Source: Clostridium gelidum (GTDB lineage: Bacteria; Bacillota; Clostridia; Clostridiales; Clostridiaceae). Taken from it: DNA of 64,000 nucleotides. The stretch spans positions 5,117,001 to 5,181,000 of the forward strand of contig NZ_AP024849.1 in the NCBI RefSeq assembly GCF_019977655.1. The letters run 5' to 3'. A model generated the notes under the pieces. That model worked only from the letters and a program-made list of their open reading frames with translations. It had not been told where the DNA came from and made no database searches. Made by a program: the position numbers and the translations under genes. Positions 36,119-45,957 of the stretch are shown here, piece after piece; the stretch's first letter is position 1; every line of letters begins with the position of its first letter.

Positions 36119-36727
36119 TTATTCAATATATTGGGGAAATATATTTCTTATTAATTTATTTATTATATCTATCAATGGCCCTATTAAAACTGTTGCAATT
36201 ATAGTTCCAATGCCTATAGGTCCTTTTAAAGCAAATGCAATTATAATACATATTGTATCTATTGTTAATTTTGCTTTCATTATACTTATACCCTTTTCTT
36301 CTGTAAGTGCTACCATTAAATCATCTGTTGGATTTGCAGGTAGCTTTGGAATAATATATATTGCAATCCCTATTGAAATTAAACATATTCCAATGGAAAA
36401 AGCAAATACCTTCTCAAAAATTGTATTAAAGACTATATTTTTAATCGTCATTACCCACATATCAGTAGAAATTCCTACTATTATAGCAGTTACAAATGTA
36501 GTTAATTTCAGAAACTTTCTTCGTAGTATTGATGCTATAATAACAACAATAAATGATGTTACCCATATAGCTATTGAAACACTTATTTTAAATAAATTTG
36601 CTAATCCAAAATTTATTGAATCATATGCCCCTGCTCCAACTTCTGATTTAACTGTTAATGATACACCTAGTGTCATTACTAATATTCCAATTATAAATAT
36701 TATATATCTTTTTATATTAAAATTCAT
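36119..36727 (-). CDS. YczE/YitT-like integral membrane protein
   Basis: About 202 residues with five hydrophobic segments and the family stretch GVSLTVKSEVGAGAYDSINFGLA, typical of YczE/YyaS proteins of unknown function. The start is taken as ATG 36727 (MNFNIKRYI); an upstream GTG at 36739 overlaps the stop of the permease gene. No strong ribosome site is visible, so translation is likely coupled to the permease gene. It ends the alpha-galactoside transport operon. A role in that transport is not supported by anything in its sequence. Confidence 0.8.
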   Translation of the reverse strand: MNFNIKRYIIFIIGILVMTLGVSLTVKSEVGAGAYDSINFGLANLFKISVSIAIWVTSFIVVIIASILRRKFLKLTTFVTAIIVGISTDMWVMTIKNIVFNTIFEKVFAFSIGICLISIGIAIYIIPKLPANPTDDLMVALTEEKGISIMKAKLTIDTICIIIAFALKGPIGIGTIIATVLIGPLIDIINKLIRNIFPQYIE

Positions 36728-36738
36728 ATATTTTACCA

Positions 36739-37566
36739 CTAACTCTTTGATCCGGTACTCGCAATACCTTCAATAAATTGCTTTTGAAATATTATAAATA
36801 ATAAAAGCATTGGCCATATAGCTATCATTGAACCTGCCATAAGTTGAGGAAAGTTTGTTGAATACTGTCCTTGTAATGATGCAAGTCCTGATGCTAAAGG
36901 CATCTTATCTATTGAAGAATTTACTATTAACGGCCACATTAAATCCTTCCAAGCAAATAATGAAGTGAATATTCCAAGTGCTACTAAACCTGATTTAGTT
37001 AAAGGCATCATAATTTTCCAAAATATCTGCCATCTGTTACATCCATCTAATATTGCAGCTTCTTCAAGCTCATTAGGTATTCCAATAAAAAATTGTCTAA
37101 GTAAGAATGTACCAAAGGCACTTACAATTCCAGGTACAACTAAAGCTGAAATAGTATTTAATAGTCCTAGTTTTGCAACTAAATTATACTGTGGAATAAT
37201 AAATAGTTGTGATGGTATCATCATTTGAATAAGTATTATCATAAAAAAGAAATTTTTGCCTGGAAACTTTATTCTAGCAAAAGCATATGCTGCCATGGCA
37301 CTAAAAAATACTGAACCAAGAATTCTAAATAGTAACATTAATGCTGTATTTAAGTAAAACGTCCCAAAAGGTAATATATTCCATACTTCCTTATAATTAC
37401 TCCATTTTATACTTTGAGGAATAATTGTAGGAGGCACCATTGTTGATTCAGTAAGACTCTTTAACGAAGTTATTATCATCCATATAAATGGAATCAACAT
37501 ACCTACAGCTCCTATTATTAATATAGTATGAATAATAATATTACTTGATTTTAATCTTTCTTTCAT
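36739..37566 (-). CDS. carbohydrate ABC transporter permease (MalG/MsmG-type)
   Basis: A 275-residue membrane permease with six helices and the ATPase-coupling EAA loop EEAAILDGCNRWQIFWKIMMPL. It pairs with the MalF-type permease encoded 18 bases upstream. An AGGAGGTG site precedes the ATG. It imports the sugar delivered by the lipoprotein at 38596-39879. Gene context (alpha-galactosidases on both sides) suggests melibiose, raffinose or stachyose. Confidence 0.93.
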   Translation of the reverse strand: MKERLKSSNIIIHTILIIGAVGMLIPFIWMIITSLKSLTESTMVPPTIIPQSIKWSNYKEVWNILPFGTFYLNTALMLLFRILGSVFFSAMAAYAFARIKFPGKNFFFMIILIQMMIPSQLFIIPQYNLVAKLGLLNTISALVVPGIVSAFGTFLLRQFFIGIPNELEEAAILDGCNRWQIFWKIMMPLTKSGLVALGIFTSLFAWKDLMWPLIVNSSIDKMPLASGLASLQGQYSTNFPQLMAGSMIAIWPMLLLFIIFQKQFIEGIASTGSKS

Positions 37567-37583
37567 AAATTACACCTCCTAAA

Positions 37584-38516
37584 CTATTGATAGTGAACCC
37601 ATTTTTTCTGCATTCTAAGTTGAATTACAGTAATTATTAAAATTATTGCTAATAGCAACATAACTATAGCAGAACCATAACCTTTATCATTAAGCATAAA
37701 GGAATTTTTGTAGAATAAATATACTAATGATTGAGTATTTTCCATTGCAATATTGGTTTTATCTATCATCATAAATATTAAATCAAATACTTGCAATGAA
37801 CCTATCATAGTAGTAACAACAACAAAGAACATCGTTGGAGATACTAATGGAAATGTAATAGCAAAAAATTGTCTAATAGGTCCAGCTCCATCAATATCAG
37901 CTGCTTCATAAAAACTTTTTGGTATTTCTTGAAGTCCCGCAAGTAAAATAACCATATTATAACCTATAGTACTCCATACCCCTACTATTATTATAGAAAA
38001 AAGAGCAATTTTAGGATTATTAAGCCATTGTACTGATTTGATACCTACTAATGAAAGTAAATAATTAAATAAACCATAATCTGAGCTATATAGCCATCTC
38101 CAAACCATAGCTATAGCTGCTGGAGCTGAAACCATAGGTAAGAAATAAATTGTACGATAAAGAGTCTTACCTTTAATCTTTGCATTAAGTAGTACCGCAA
38201 TAAATAAAGAAAGAAGTACTCCTACTGGAACAGAAATTGCAGTATATTCAAGTGTATTAATTACTGCATGTATTACAGCTGAATCAGAAAACATACGTTT
38301 GTAGTTATCTAGACCTACCCACTGATTATTACCAAAACCACTAGTTTTATTAAAACTTAAATAACAAGTTTGTATTAATGGCCATATGTTTAATATAATA
38401 AGTCCTAATATAGTAGGTGCAATCATCGCATAAGCCCATCTACAATCACTTAAATCTTTCTTACTCATTTTTTTCTTTTTGTTTATAACTTTTTCTGTAT
38501 TTTTCTCACTAATCAT
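37584..38516 (-). CDS. carbohydrate ABC transporter permease (MalF/MsmF-type)
   Basis: A 310-residue membrane permease with a basic cytosolic N-terminus (VINKKKKMSKKDLSD) and six helices. The EAA loop reads YEAADIDGAGPIRQFFAITFPL. GGAGG lies 12 bases before the ATG at 38516. It stands between the binding-protein gene and the second permease gene. No ATPase gene is present in the operon, so an MsmX/MsmK-type shared ATPase encoded elsewhere must energise it. Confidence 0.93.
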   Translation of the reverse strand: MISEKNTEKVINKKKKMSKKDLSDCRWAYAMIAPTILGLIILNIWPLIQTCYLSFNKTSGFGNNQWVGLDNYKRMFSDSAVIHAVINTLEYTAISVPVGVLLSLFIAVLLNAKIKGKTLYRTIYFLPMVSAPAAIAMVWRWLYSSDYGLFNYLLSLVGIKSVQWLNNPKIALFSIIIVGVWSTIGYNMVILLAGLQEIPKSFYEAADIDGAGPIRQFFAITFPLVSPTMFFVVVTTMIGSLQVFDLIFMMIDKTNIAMENTQSLVYLFYKNSFMLNDKGYGSAIVMLLLAIILIITVIQLRMQKKWVHYQ

Positions 38517-38595
38517 AATGCTAAGTGCCTCCTCCCCTTCTTTACAATATGATAGCAGTTGATGATGTAATCATTAACTGCTATCAGTTAATTAT

Positions 38596-39879
38596 CTATT
38601 TTTCAGTAGCTAAAAGATCATTCATTTCCTTAGCCATTTGATTACATCCATCTTCTACTGAAATACTTCCTGCCCACACTTTAGAGAATATTTCTGTTTC
38701 TTTTGCATCCCATTTTGATCTTGTTTCTGAATTTGGGAATATATGAGCATATTCTAACATTTGAGGATATACTTTTACATTAAATTGTTTATTGCCATCA
38801 ACCCAAGCTTGCTCTGTTCCTTTAAATGCTGGAATTGCTGCTCCACTTTTTGCTTGAATATCATTTGCTTCCTTAGTTCCCATATACTCTACAAACTTCC
38901 AAGCTGCATCTGCATTTTTAGTCTTTGCTGAAATAGCATTTCCTAATCCATTAAACATTGTTGCTTTTTGCTTTCCAGTAGGAAGAACAGCTACATCACA
39001 ATTTTTTGCTACATACTCATTTGATTTGAATTCACTTACCATCCATGATCCAAAGAATGCCATAGCACCTTTTCCTGATTCAAAGTATTGATCACGGCTT
39101 GTATCCGCAAATTGTTGTATAGTTGGAGAAACCTTATATTTTTGACTAAAATCAGCTGCAAACTGCATAGCTTGTTTTGTTTCTGCCTTATCATAACCTG
39201 ATTTTTTCTTATCTGCAGATAAAACCTCTCCTCCATTTTGAAAAATTAAATCATAATAATTTTGTTGAGAATCTACAGGAGATAAGAATCCGTATACTCC
39301 GTTAGCTGGATCATTTAACTTTTGAGCAACTTCTACTAACTTATTCCAATCCCATGTTCCATCTGGATATGGGATACCTTTTGCATCAAACATAGTCTTG
39401 TTATACCATAAAGCTATAGTGTCATAATCTTTTGGCATAGCATAATTCTTTCCTTTTGAAGCATATAACTCTACAAGATCCTTTGGAAAATTATCCATGC
39501 TCAAATCTTTACTATTCTTTATTTTATCAGTAATATCCATTAATGCCTCACCATTAGCATATTTCATGAAATTAGATGAATGCATCCAAAATACATCTGG
39601 AAGAGTTCCACTTGAAGCTCCTGCATCTAATTTTGTCCAATATTGATCCCATGGTGTTACTTCAACATTTACTGTAATATTTGGATTCTTTTCATGGAAT
39701 GCTGCTGCCATTGCTTCCATACCTGGTTTTTGGTTTTTATCCCAAATTGAATATGTTAAGGTAACATCTCCTTTTGAACTTTCAGTGCTCGACTTACTTC
39801 CACCACATCCAGTTAACATAGTTCCTATAGCTGTAGTTGCTACAATAACGCTTATTAATCTTTTAATACTTTTTTTCAT
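38596..39879 (-). CDS. sugar-binding lipoprotein of an ABC importer
   Basis: A 427-residue family 1 extracellular solute-binding protein. The signal has basic MKKSIKRL, a hydrophobic core and the lipobox MLTGCGG (Cys near residue 26). The mature protein carries the SBP family pattern VTPWDQYWTKLDAGASSGTLPDVFWMH and GAMAFFGSWMV. It binds sugar outside the membrane for the two permeases downstream. Two 15-base direct repeats (39939-39988), about 60-110 bases upstream, are candidate AraC sites. Confidence 0.93.
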   Translation of the reverse strand: MKKSIKRLISVIVATTAIGTMLTGCGGSKSSTESSKGDVTLTYSIWDKNQKPGMEAMAAAFHEKNPNITVNVEVTPWDQYWTKLDAGASSGTLPDVFWMHSSNFMKYANGEALMDITDKIKNSKDLSMDNFPKDLVELYASKGKNYAMPKDYDTIALWYNKTMFDAKGIPYPDGTWDWNKLVEVAQKLNDPANGVYGFLSPVDSQQNYYDLIFQNGGEVLSADKKKSGYDKAETKQAMQFAADFSQKYKVSPTIQQFADTSRDQYFESGKGAMAFFGSWMVSEFKSNEYVAKNCDVAVLPTGKQKATMFNGLGNAISAKTKNADAAWKFVEYMGTKEANDIQAKSGAAIPAFKGTEQAWVDGNKQFNVKVYPQMLEYAHIFPNSETRSKWDAKETEIFSKVWAGSISVEDGCNQMAKEMNDLLATEK

Positions 39880-39938
39880 AATATTGACCCCCTATTTTAA
39901 ATTAAATTTAATATTTGAATATACCTTTTGAAACTTGT

Positions 39939-39988
39939 AATTACTATGTATACTTATTGAATATTTATTTAATAATTACTATGTATAC
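39939..39988 (-). promoter_or_regulatory. direct repeats upstream of the sugar transport operon, candidate AraC sites
   Basis: AATTACTATGTATAC occurs at 39939-39953 and again, identically, at 39974-39988, a spacing of 35 bases. The coding-strand core AGTATACAT also occurs at 34538-34546 before melA. AraC regulators bind direct repeats. The remaining part of this gap, up to 40192, shows nothing else. Confidence 0.55.
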
Positions 39989-40192
39989 ATAATATTATAT
40001 TACATACCCTTTTTAAATGGTTTAATGTAATCGTTATATGGTTAAATGTGTGCAATAGAAAACCTTTTCTTTAATTGTTAATTATGAAAAACTAATAAAT
40101 TTAAAAGAAACTTTTTAATATAATTATATTAAAGAGCTTCTCTAAAAAAATAATTTCTATACCTAATATTCTGCATTTTACTGATTATTATT

Positions 40193-42391
40193 TTATTCCA
40201 TTCGACTTGTTTTTTTAAATCTCCATAGTTTGCTAATAAAATCTTTTACAACTATATTTACAGTAATTCCTACATTCATTAATTCATCACCGCCAAAGAC
40301 TTTTTTAGTTTCTAAATTTTCATAATAGCAATCTGGATTTAATCCCTTAAATTTTAGAGTTCTGATGCTTGAACCTGGTTCTGAAAGTATTTTGAAATAC
40401 ATTCCTACAAACTCTGTTTTATCATTAGATACAAAATTCCATGCTGCTTCGTTAGTATCAAACGGGCTTAAAATTCTATAAAAATCACCAAATTGTATTA
40501 TATGCCTTATTTTTTTATATAATGCTATCTGTTCTTTCATCATTTCTTTTTCTTCTTGTGAAATATTCATTAAATTTAATTCATAGCCAAAGTTCCCTGA
40601 CATAGCAACATGAGCTCTTGTTTCAAGAGGTGTTATTCTTCCTACTTGATGATTAGGAACTGTAGAAACATGTGCTCCCATAGTAATTGGTGGATAAACT
40701 AAACTTGTGCCATATTGAATCTTTAACCTACATACTGCATCTGAATTATCACTAGTCCAAGTCTGAGGCATATAATAAATCATTCCAGCATCAAAGCGCC
40801 CTCCTCCACTGGAACATCCTTCAAATAATACATGTTTAAATTTAGTAGTAAGCGCTTCTAATATATAATAAAGTCCAAGGATATATCTATGAGCTGTTTC
40901 CTTTTGACGTTTAGGCTCTGAAGCTTCAGACCATATATCTGTCATATGTCTATTCATATCCCATTTTACATAAGTTATCTTTGAATTAGATAATATATTA
41001 GATACCGCATCTATTATATAATCACATACTTCTTTCCTTGATAAATCTAGTACTAACTGGCTTCTTCCCACTGTACACATACGATTTGGTACATGTAGTG
41101 CCCAATCTGGATGATTTCTATATAAATCACTATCTTCTGATATCATTTCTGGTTCAAACCATATCCCAAATTGCATTCCAAGATTTGTTATATCATTAAC
41201 TAAATCATCTAATCCATTTGGTAATTTATTTTTATCCACAATCCAATCTCCAAGGGAAGACTGATCATCATCTCGTGTGCCAAACCAACCATCATCTAAT
41301 ACAAATAATTCTAATCCTAACTCTTTTCCACTTTTAGCTATTTCTTTAATCTTATCTGCATTAAAATCAAAATACGTTGCTTCCCAATTATTTATAAGTA
41401 TAGGACGTTCCTTATCTCTAAAAGTTCCTCTACATAATCTAGTAGAGTATAATTTGTGGTACGTTCTTGACATTCCGTTAAGTCCATCAGATGAATATGT
41501 CATAATAACTTCTGGTGTTTGGAATTCTTCTCCTTTTTGTAACAACCATGAAAAATCAGAAGGATTTATTCCCATTATTACTCTAGTATTTGAAAATTGA
41601 TCAACTTGTACTTGAGCTGTAAAATTGCCACTATACACAAAGTTAAATGAGTAGACTTCTCCACTATCTTCACTAGTGTCACTTCTTACTAAAGCTAAAA
41701 ATGGTGCTTGCTCTGGACTACTTGCACCTCTACAGCTTTCAACCATTTGTATTCCAGGTACTAACTTTCTCCTTGCTATATTTTTTTCATTAATATGAGC
41801 CCCATATAAAGTTATTAGTTCAAAATTACTTTCTCTATAGTCAATACTCGCACTCATAGCTCTTGTAATATTTAATTCTTCCTCACCATTATTTTTTAAG
41901 GAAACTGATCTTGCTATTACATCAAAATCTATATATATGGTATACATTAAAGTTACAGTTAGCCCTATTAATTTGTCTTCCATTACAATTTCTAAAGTTT
42001 TTGCTTCTGCTTCATCTTCTACATAAGTTGATGGAAGTCCTTGTAATTTCTTCTTTCCATCATATATATTATGTGACTTATAACGAAGGTCAGTAACTCT
42101 AGAACCGTTCTTTTGCTCTACCTGAAATGCTGGTACCCTAAAATCTCCATTGCCATAAGCAGGATACTCCGATGGGATAGTATCTAATGAAAAGGTTCTA
42201 TCTAATGGATCTGGATTTGGTGAAAACCCTCTATCATAATAAGCAATTGAATTACTTTCATTATATTTATTAATTTTCTTACCAAAATAAACATTAACTA
42301 AATATCCATCTTTAATGATTTTCATTACATAACTAATGTTTTTATTTTGTAAATGGAAGGTTTTTTGCACGGAATCATAAACGATTTTCAT
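40193..42391 (-). CDS. alpha-galactosidase, GH36 (paralogue 2)
   Basis: About 732 residues, alignable over its whole length with the other two GH36 proteins here. It has ELFVLDDGWFGTRDDD, the nucleophile Asp in VKWDMNRHM (about residue 477), CSSGGGRFD (Ser replacing the Gly of the paralogues) and TSDNSDAVCRL, where the other two have TSDDTDA; the acid/base Asp of the pair is retained (TSD). The start is ATG 42391, with GGAG ten bases upstream. The C-terminus is longer and more basic (KLWRFKKTSRME). It may differ in substrate preference. Confidence 0.92.
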   Translation of the reverse strand: MKIVYDSVQKTFHLQNKNISYVMKIIKDGYLVNVYFGKKINKYNESNSIAYYDRGFSPNPDPLDRTFSLDTIPSEYPAYGNGDFRVPAFQVEQKNGSRVTDLRYKSHNIYDGKKKLQGLPSTYVEDEAEAKTLEIVMEDKLIGLTVTLMYTIYIDFDVIARSVSLKNNGEEELNITRAMSASIDYRESNFELITLYGAHINEKNIARRKLVPGIQMVESCRGASSPEQAPFLALVRSDTSEDSGEVYSFNFVYSGNFTAQVQVDQFSNTRVIMGINPSDFSWLLQKGEEFQTPEVIMTYSSDGLNGMSRTYHKLYSTRLCRGTFRDKERPILINNWEATYFDFNADKIKEIAKSGKELGLELFVLDDGWFGTRDDDQSSLGDWIVDKNKLPNGLDDLVNDITNLGMQFGIWFEPEMISEDSDLYRNHPDWALHVPNRMCTVGRSQLVLDLSRKEVCDYIIDAVSNILSNSKITYVKWDMNRHMTDIWSEASEPKRQKETAHRYILGLYYILEALTTKFKHVLFEGCSSGGGRFDAGMIYYMPQTWTSDNSDAVCRLKIQYGTSLVYPPITMGAHVSTVPNHQVGRITPLETRAHVAMSGNFGYELNLMNISQEEKEMMKEQIALYKKIRHIIQFGDFYRILSPFDTNEAAWNFVSNDKTEFVGMYFKILSEPGSSIRTLKFKGLNPDCYYENLETKKVFGGDELMNVGITVNIVVKDFISKLWRFKKTSRME

Positions 42392-42429
42392 ATTAAATTC
42401 ATCTCCTCTTATAATCAAAAAAGTATTGT

Positions 42430-42615
42430 TCACTTGTACTTCGCACTCATTCTATATGGGCGTGCTTTTTTCATCTTAAGTTCTTAATTGCGCTTAAAAA
42501 GTTCCTAATTGTGCTTAATTAAGTTTTTGGTTGTGCTTTGCACTTTTTTTAGAGGTCAATTGTTCTTGGTTACGCTTCGCGCTTATTTTAAAGGTGAAAT
42601 GATCCTTATTGTGCT
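42430..42615. repeat. degenerate tandem repeats between two GH36 genes
   Basis: Five to six diverged copies, about 35-45 bases apart, of a unit like GTTCTTAATTGCGCTT / GTTCCTAATTGTGCTT / GATCCTTATTGTGCTTCGCAC. The same unit in reverse orientation occurs at 1230-1345. The gap between the two GH36 genes contains little else. Confidence 0.65.
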
Positions 42616-42624
42616 TCGCACTCT

Positions 42625-44820
42625 TTATATATGTGTATATTTTCTTAATATCCATTGCTTAGCTGCATAGTCACCTTTAAGTTCAGGTATTATTAATCCA
42701 ATATTCATTAATTCATCTCCGCCAAAAATCATATCTTCATCAACTATTTTGTACTTAACATCTTCTTCCAGTCCTATTAATTTTAATGGTTTATTCCATT
42801 TGTTTGGTTCTGCATATTGTTTAACGTAACTTACAACAATTTCACATTTATCCTTAGAAATATTCATCCATGCAACTTCATTACTTTCAAATGGACTTAA
42901 TAATCTAAAAGTATCGCCAAATTGAACTGTTTCTCTTATTTCTTTGTATAACTTAACTTGCTCTTTTATTGCATCTTTTTCTTCTTCTGTTAATTTTGTA
43001 ATATCAAGTTCATATCCAAAATTCCCGGCCATGGCAACTATTCCTCTTGTCTCAAGAGGCGTAATTCTACCTACTTGGTGATTTGGTACTGCTGATACAT
43101 GACATCCCATAGATGCACTTGGATAAACTAAAGATGTTCCAAATTGGATTTTTAATCTTTCTATGGCATCTGTATCATCACTTGTCCATGTTTGTGGCAT
43201 ATAATAAAGCATTCCTGGATCAAATCTTCCACCACCACCAGAGCAGCTTTCAAATAATATATCAGGGAACTTTGTTGTTATCTCTTCTAAAATCCTATAT
43301 AGACCTAACATATACCTATGAGCTGTTTCTTTTTGTCTTTTAGGTGGTAATCCAAGTGAACCTATTTCACTCATATTTCTATTCATATCCCATTTAACAT
43401 ATGAAATTGAAGCATTGTCTAAAACATTACTAACTGATTCTATTATATAATCACATACTTCTTCTCTTGATAAATCTAGAATAAGTTGATCTCTTGCTGT
43501 TGATCTATTTCTTTCTGGTACATGTATACACCAATCTGGATGTTTTATATATAACTCACTACTTGGAGATACCATTTCTGGTTCAAACCAAAGACCAAAT
43601 TGTAATCCCATATCATTTATTTCTTTAGATAATTTTCCAAGTCCACCTTTTATTTTTTTTTCATTTACAAACCAATCTCCAAGTGATGTTGTATCATCAT
43701 CTCTCTTGCCAAACCATCCATCATCAAGAACAAAAAGCTCTATTCCTAAGTTACTTGCTTCTTTTGCAATTTCTTTTATATTAGTTTCATTGAAATCAAA
43801 GTACGTTGCTTCCCAATTGTTTATAAGTATTGGGCGTGCCTTATCTCTATATTTCCCCCTACATAAACGCTTTGCATATAAATTATTATAAATGTGAGAC
43901 ATCCCTGTTAATCCATTAGGTGAATATACTAATACTGCTTCTGGAGTTTGGAATTTTTCTCCTTTTTCTAATAACCACTTAAAATTAAATGGATTTATTC
44001 CAATTTGGGCTCTTGACTTACTATACATATCAACTTCAACACCAGCTAAAAAGTTTCCACTATAAACTAAACTAAATCCATAAACATCGCCATTTTGTTC
44101 ATTTGAGCCTTTTCTTGCCAGGGCCATAAAAGGATTTTGACCATGACTACTTGCCCCTCTTCTGCTTTCTATTGATTGCATCCCAGATCTAAGGCTTGTT
44201 CTAACAATATGTCTTTCTCTCGCCCATGCACCAGATAAATGTATAAAATCGAAGTCATCTTCCTTAAAATCTACATTAGCACTTAAGGCTCTTAATATAT
44301 TTACATTTTCTTCACTGTCATTTATTATCTTAACTGATTTTGTTATAACATCAAAATCTCCAAACACATTATATGTTAAAATTACTTTTATATTTTTCAA
44401 TTCATCTTTTAAATATATTTCTAACGTTTCTGCCTCTTCTTCATTTTCAACATATGTGGATGGTAATCCCTTAATAGACTGTTTTCCTTTATAAATCTTA
44501 TATCCATCATATCTTAGGTCAGTAGTTGTACTACCATCTTCAAACTGAAGTTCAATTGCTGGTGAACGTAAGTCAGTTACACCGTACCCTGGATATTCTT
44601 GTGGTATTACTTCTAACTGAAATGTTCCTATATTATCTGTATTGGTAAGAAAACTTCCCCATAAATTCTCTTCTATAAGATAATCTAAATTGTTGGTACT
44701 TATCTTTTTTCCCCAATATAAATGAGATAAATGATTACTTTCTAATACCTTTAGTATATAACTTGTTCTTTTAGTTTTAAGATGAAATGTTTTTGTAACA
44801 TTATCATAAACAATAGTCAT
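42625..44820 (-). CDS. alpha-galactosidase, GH36 (paralogue 3)
   Basis: About 731 residues, with all hallmarks: LFVLDDGWFGKRDDD, nucleophile VKWDMNRNM (about residue 477), CSGGGGRFD and the acid/base region TSDDTDAIERL. No signal peptide, so it acts on imported sugar. The start is ATG 44820 (MTIVYDNV), with GGAGG close upstream; the longer frame is not supported. It is divergent to the AraC gene at 45028 and shares a 207-base promoter region with it. It seems closer to paralogue 1 than to paralogue 2 in its catalytic motifs. Confidence 0.94.
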   Translation of the reverse strand: MTIVYDNVTKTFHLKTKRTSYILKVLESNHLSHLYWGKKISTNNLDYLIEENLWGSFLTNTDNIGTFQLEVIPQEYPGYGVTDLRSPAIELQFEDGSTTTDLRYDGYKIYKGKQSIKGLPSTYVENEEEAETLEIYLKDELKNIKVILTYNVFGDFDVITKSVKIINDSEENVNILRALSANVDFKEDDFDFIHLSGAWARERHIVRTSLRSGMQSIESRRGASSHGQNPFMALARKGSNEQNGDVYGFSLVYSGNFLAGVEVDMYSKSRAQIGINPFNFKWLLEKGEKFQTPEAVLVYSPNGLTGMSHIYNNLYAKRLCRGKYRDKARPILINNWEATYFDFNETNIKEIAKEASNLGIELFVLDDGWFGKRDDDTTSLGDWFVNEKKIKGGLGKLSKEINDMGLQFGLWFEPEMVSPSSELYIKHPDWCIHVPERNRSTARDQLILDLSREEVCDYIIESVSNVLDNASISYVKWDMNRNMSEIGSLGLPPKRQKETAHRYMLGLYRILEEITTKFPDILFESCSGGGGRFDPGMLYYMPQTWTSDDTDAIERLKIQFGTSLVYPSASMGCHVSAVPNHQVGRITPLETRGIVAMAGNFGYELDITKLTEEEKDAIKEQVKLYKEIRETVQFGDTFRLLSPFESNEVAWMNISKDKCEIVVSYVKQYAEPNKWNKPLKLIGLEEDVKYKIVDEDMIFGGDELMNIGLIIPELKGDYAAKQWILRKYTHI

Positions 44821-45027
44821 ATTAGTCCCTCCGTTTATTCTATTTTTTATATAATTTTCACCGTAAATTGTCAAAATATCATTTTAAAATTAACCATGTA
44901 TATGTATTCATTATAATCTGATATAATATTAAATTATATGGTATTATGTATGTTGCTCATGTAAAAATGTTATGTTTGAAATTTAATTTTTTCATATACA
45001 TACAGCTTAAAGGAGTGTTGAATTACT

Positions 45028-45888
45028 ATGGATATTAAATATATTGAAGATTCTAGAGCTAAATACCTTGAACCCCCCCAAAAACAATCCATATATCTGT
45101 TTTTATGTTTTTGTGGAATCGCGGATTGTTCTCCTAGTTATTCATATGGGCCGGCAGTGAGACCTCAATATGTAATTCACTACATAATTGATGGAGAAGG
45201 CTCTTATACTGTTAACAATAAAACATACAAACTCAAAAAGAATGAAGGCTTCCTAATTCGCCCTGGTATTGTTACTTATTATGAGGCTGATAAAGATAAC
45301 CCTTGGAGTTATATGTGGATTGGGTTTAATGGCGTTAAGGCCGAAACTTATTTGAGCTATGCTAATCTTAATGAAGAAAATCTTATATTTGAGTATTCAA
45401 AGGATGCCACATTAAAAGACTATATTTCTGAAATGCTTAAATTAAATGAAATGGATTATTCTAATGAATTAAAACTTGAAGGTCTTCTATACTTATTCAT
45501 GTCAAAATTAGTTGAAACTAGAAAAGAGGTTTTTAATCAGAAAGCTTACAAAAGTGCTGAATTATATTTAGAAAAATCTATAGAATTCATAGAAAATAAT
45601 TATTCTAATAATATAAAAATTAATGATATTGCGAGTTATATAGGAATAAACAGAAGTTACCTTACTCATATCTTTAAAAAAAATATTAATATTTCACCTC
45701 AGGACTTTTTAGTAAATTATAAAATAGATAAAGCCTGTACTCTTTTACAAAATACAGATTTATCAATTAAGGTTGTAGCCCACTCTATAGGGTATTCTGA
45801 TCCACTAACCTTTTCTAAGATATTCAAAAAAGTAAAAGGAGAAAGTCCTAAAAATTATAGAGAAAGATTTTTTTCAAATCAAATATAA
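45028..45888 (+). CDS. AraC-family transcriptional regulator
   Basis: A 286-residue regulator with a cupin-like N-terminal domain (GPAVRPQYVIHYIIDGEGSYTV, FLIRPGIVTYYEADKDNPWSYMW) and a C-terminal pair of helix-turn-helix motifs (INDIASYIGINRSYLTHIF and SIKVVAHSIGYSDPLTFSKIF). It is a clear paralogue of the regulator at 33551-34384 and closest to the decayed copy at 30855-31165. AAGGAG precedes ATG 45028. It probably senses an alpha-galactoside and activates the divergent GH36 gene and perhaps the transport operon. Confidence 0.92.
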   Translation: MDIKYIEDSRAKYLEPPQKQSIYLFLCFCGIADCSPSYSYGPAVRPQYVIHYIIDGEGSYTVNNKTYKLKKNEGFLIRPGIVTYYEADKDNPWSYMWIGFNGVKAETYLSYANLNEENLIFEYSKDATLKDYISEMLKLNEMDYSNELKLEGLLYLFMSKLVETRKEVFNQKAYKSAELYLEKSIEFIENNYSNNIKINDIASYIGINRSYLTHIFKKNINISPQDFLVNYKIDKACTLLQNTDLSIKVVAHSIGYSDPLTFSKIFKKVKGESPKNYRERFFSNQI

Positions 45889-45898
45889 TTGTTTCATC

Positions 45899-45920
45899 GG
45901 GCCATATCTGGCCCTTTTTT
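45899..45920 (+). terminator. terminator of the araC-type gene
   Basis: GGGCC / GGCCC stem (45899-45914) with an ATATCT loop, followed by TTTTTT. Confidence 0.85.
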
Positions 45921-45957
45921 ATTTTGCCTTTTCAAGCTTTTCTTCATTTTCTTAAAT

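Noticed and set aside
36210..36776. 188-codon plus-strand frame opposite the YczE-like gene
   Set aside because: It is the antisense reading of a membrane protein gene, hydrophobic on both strands, without a ribosome site.
42430..42615. CRISPR array
   Set aside because: Units are degenerate, unevenly spaced and palindromic, spacers are not unique, and no cas gene is present.
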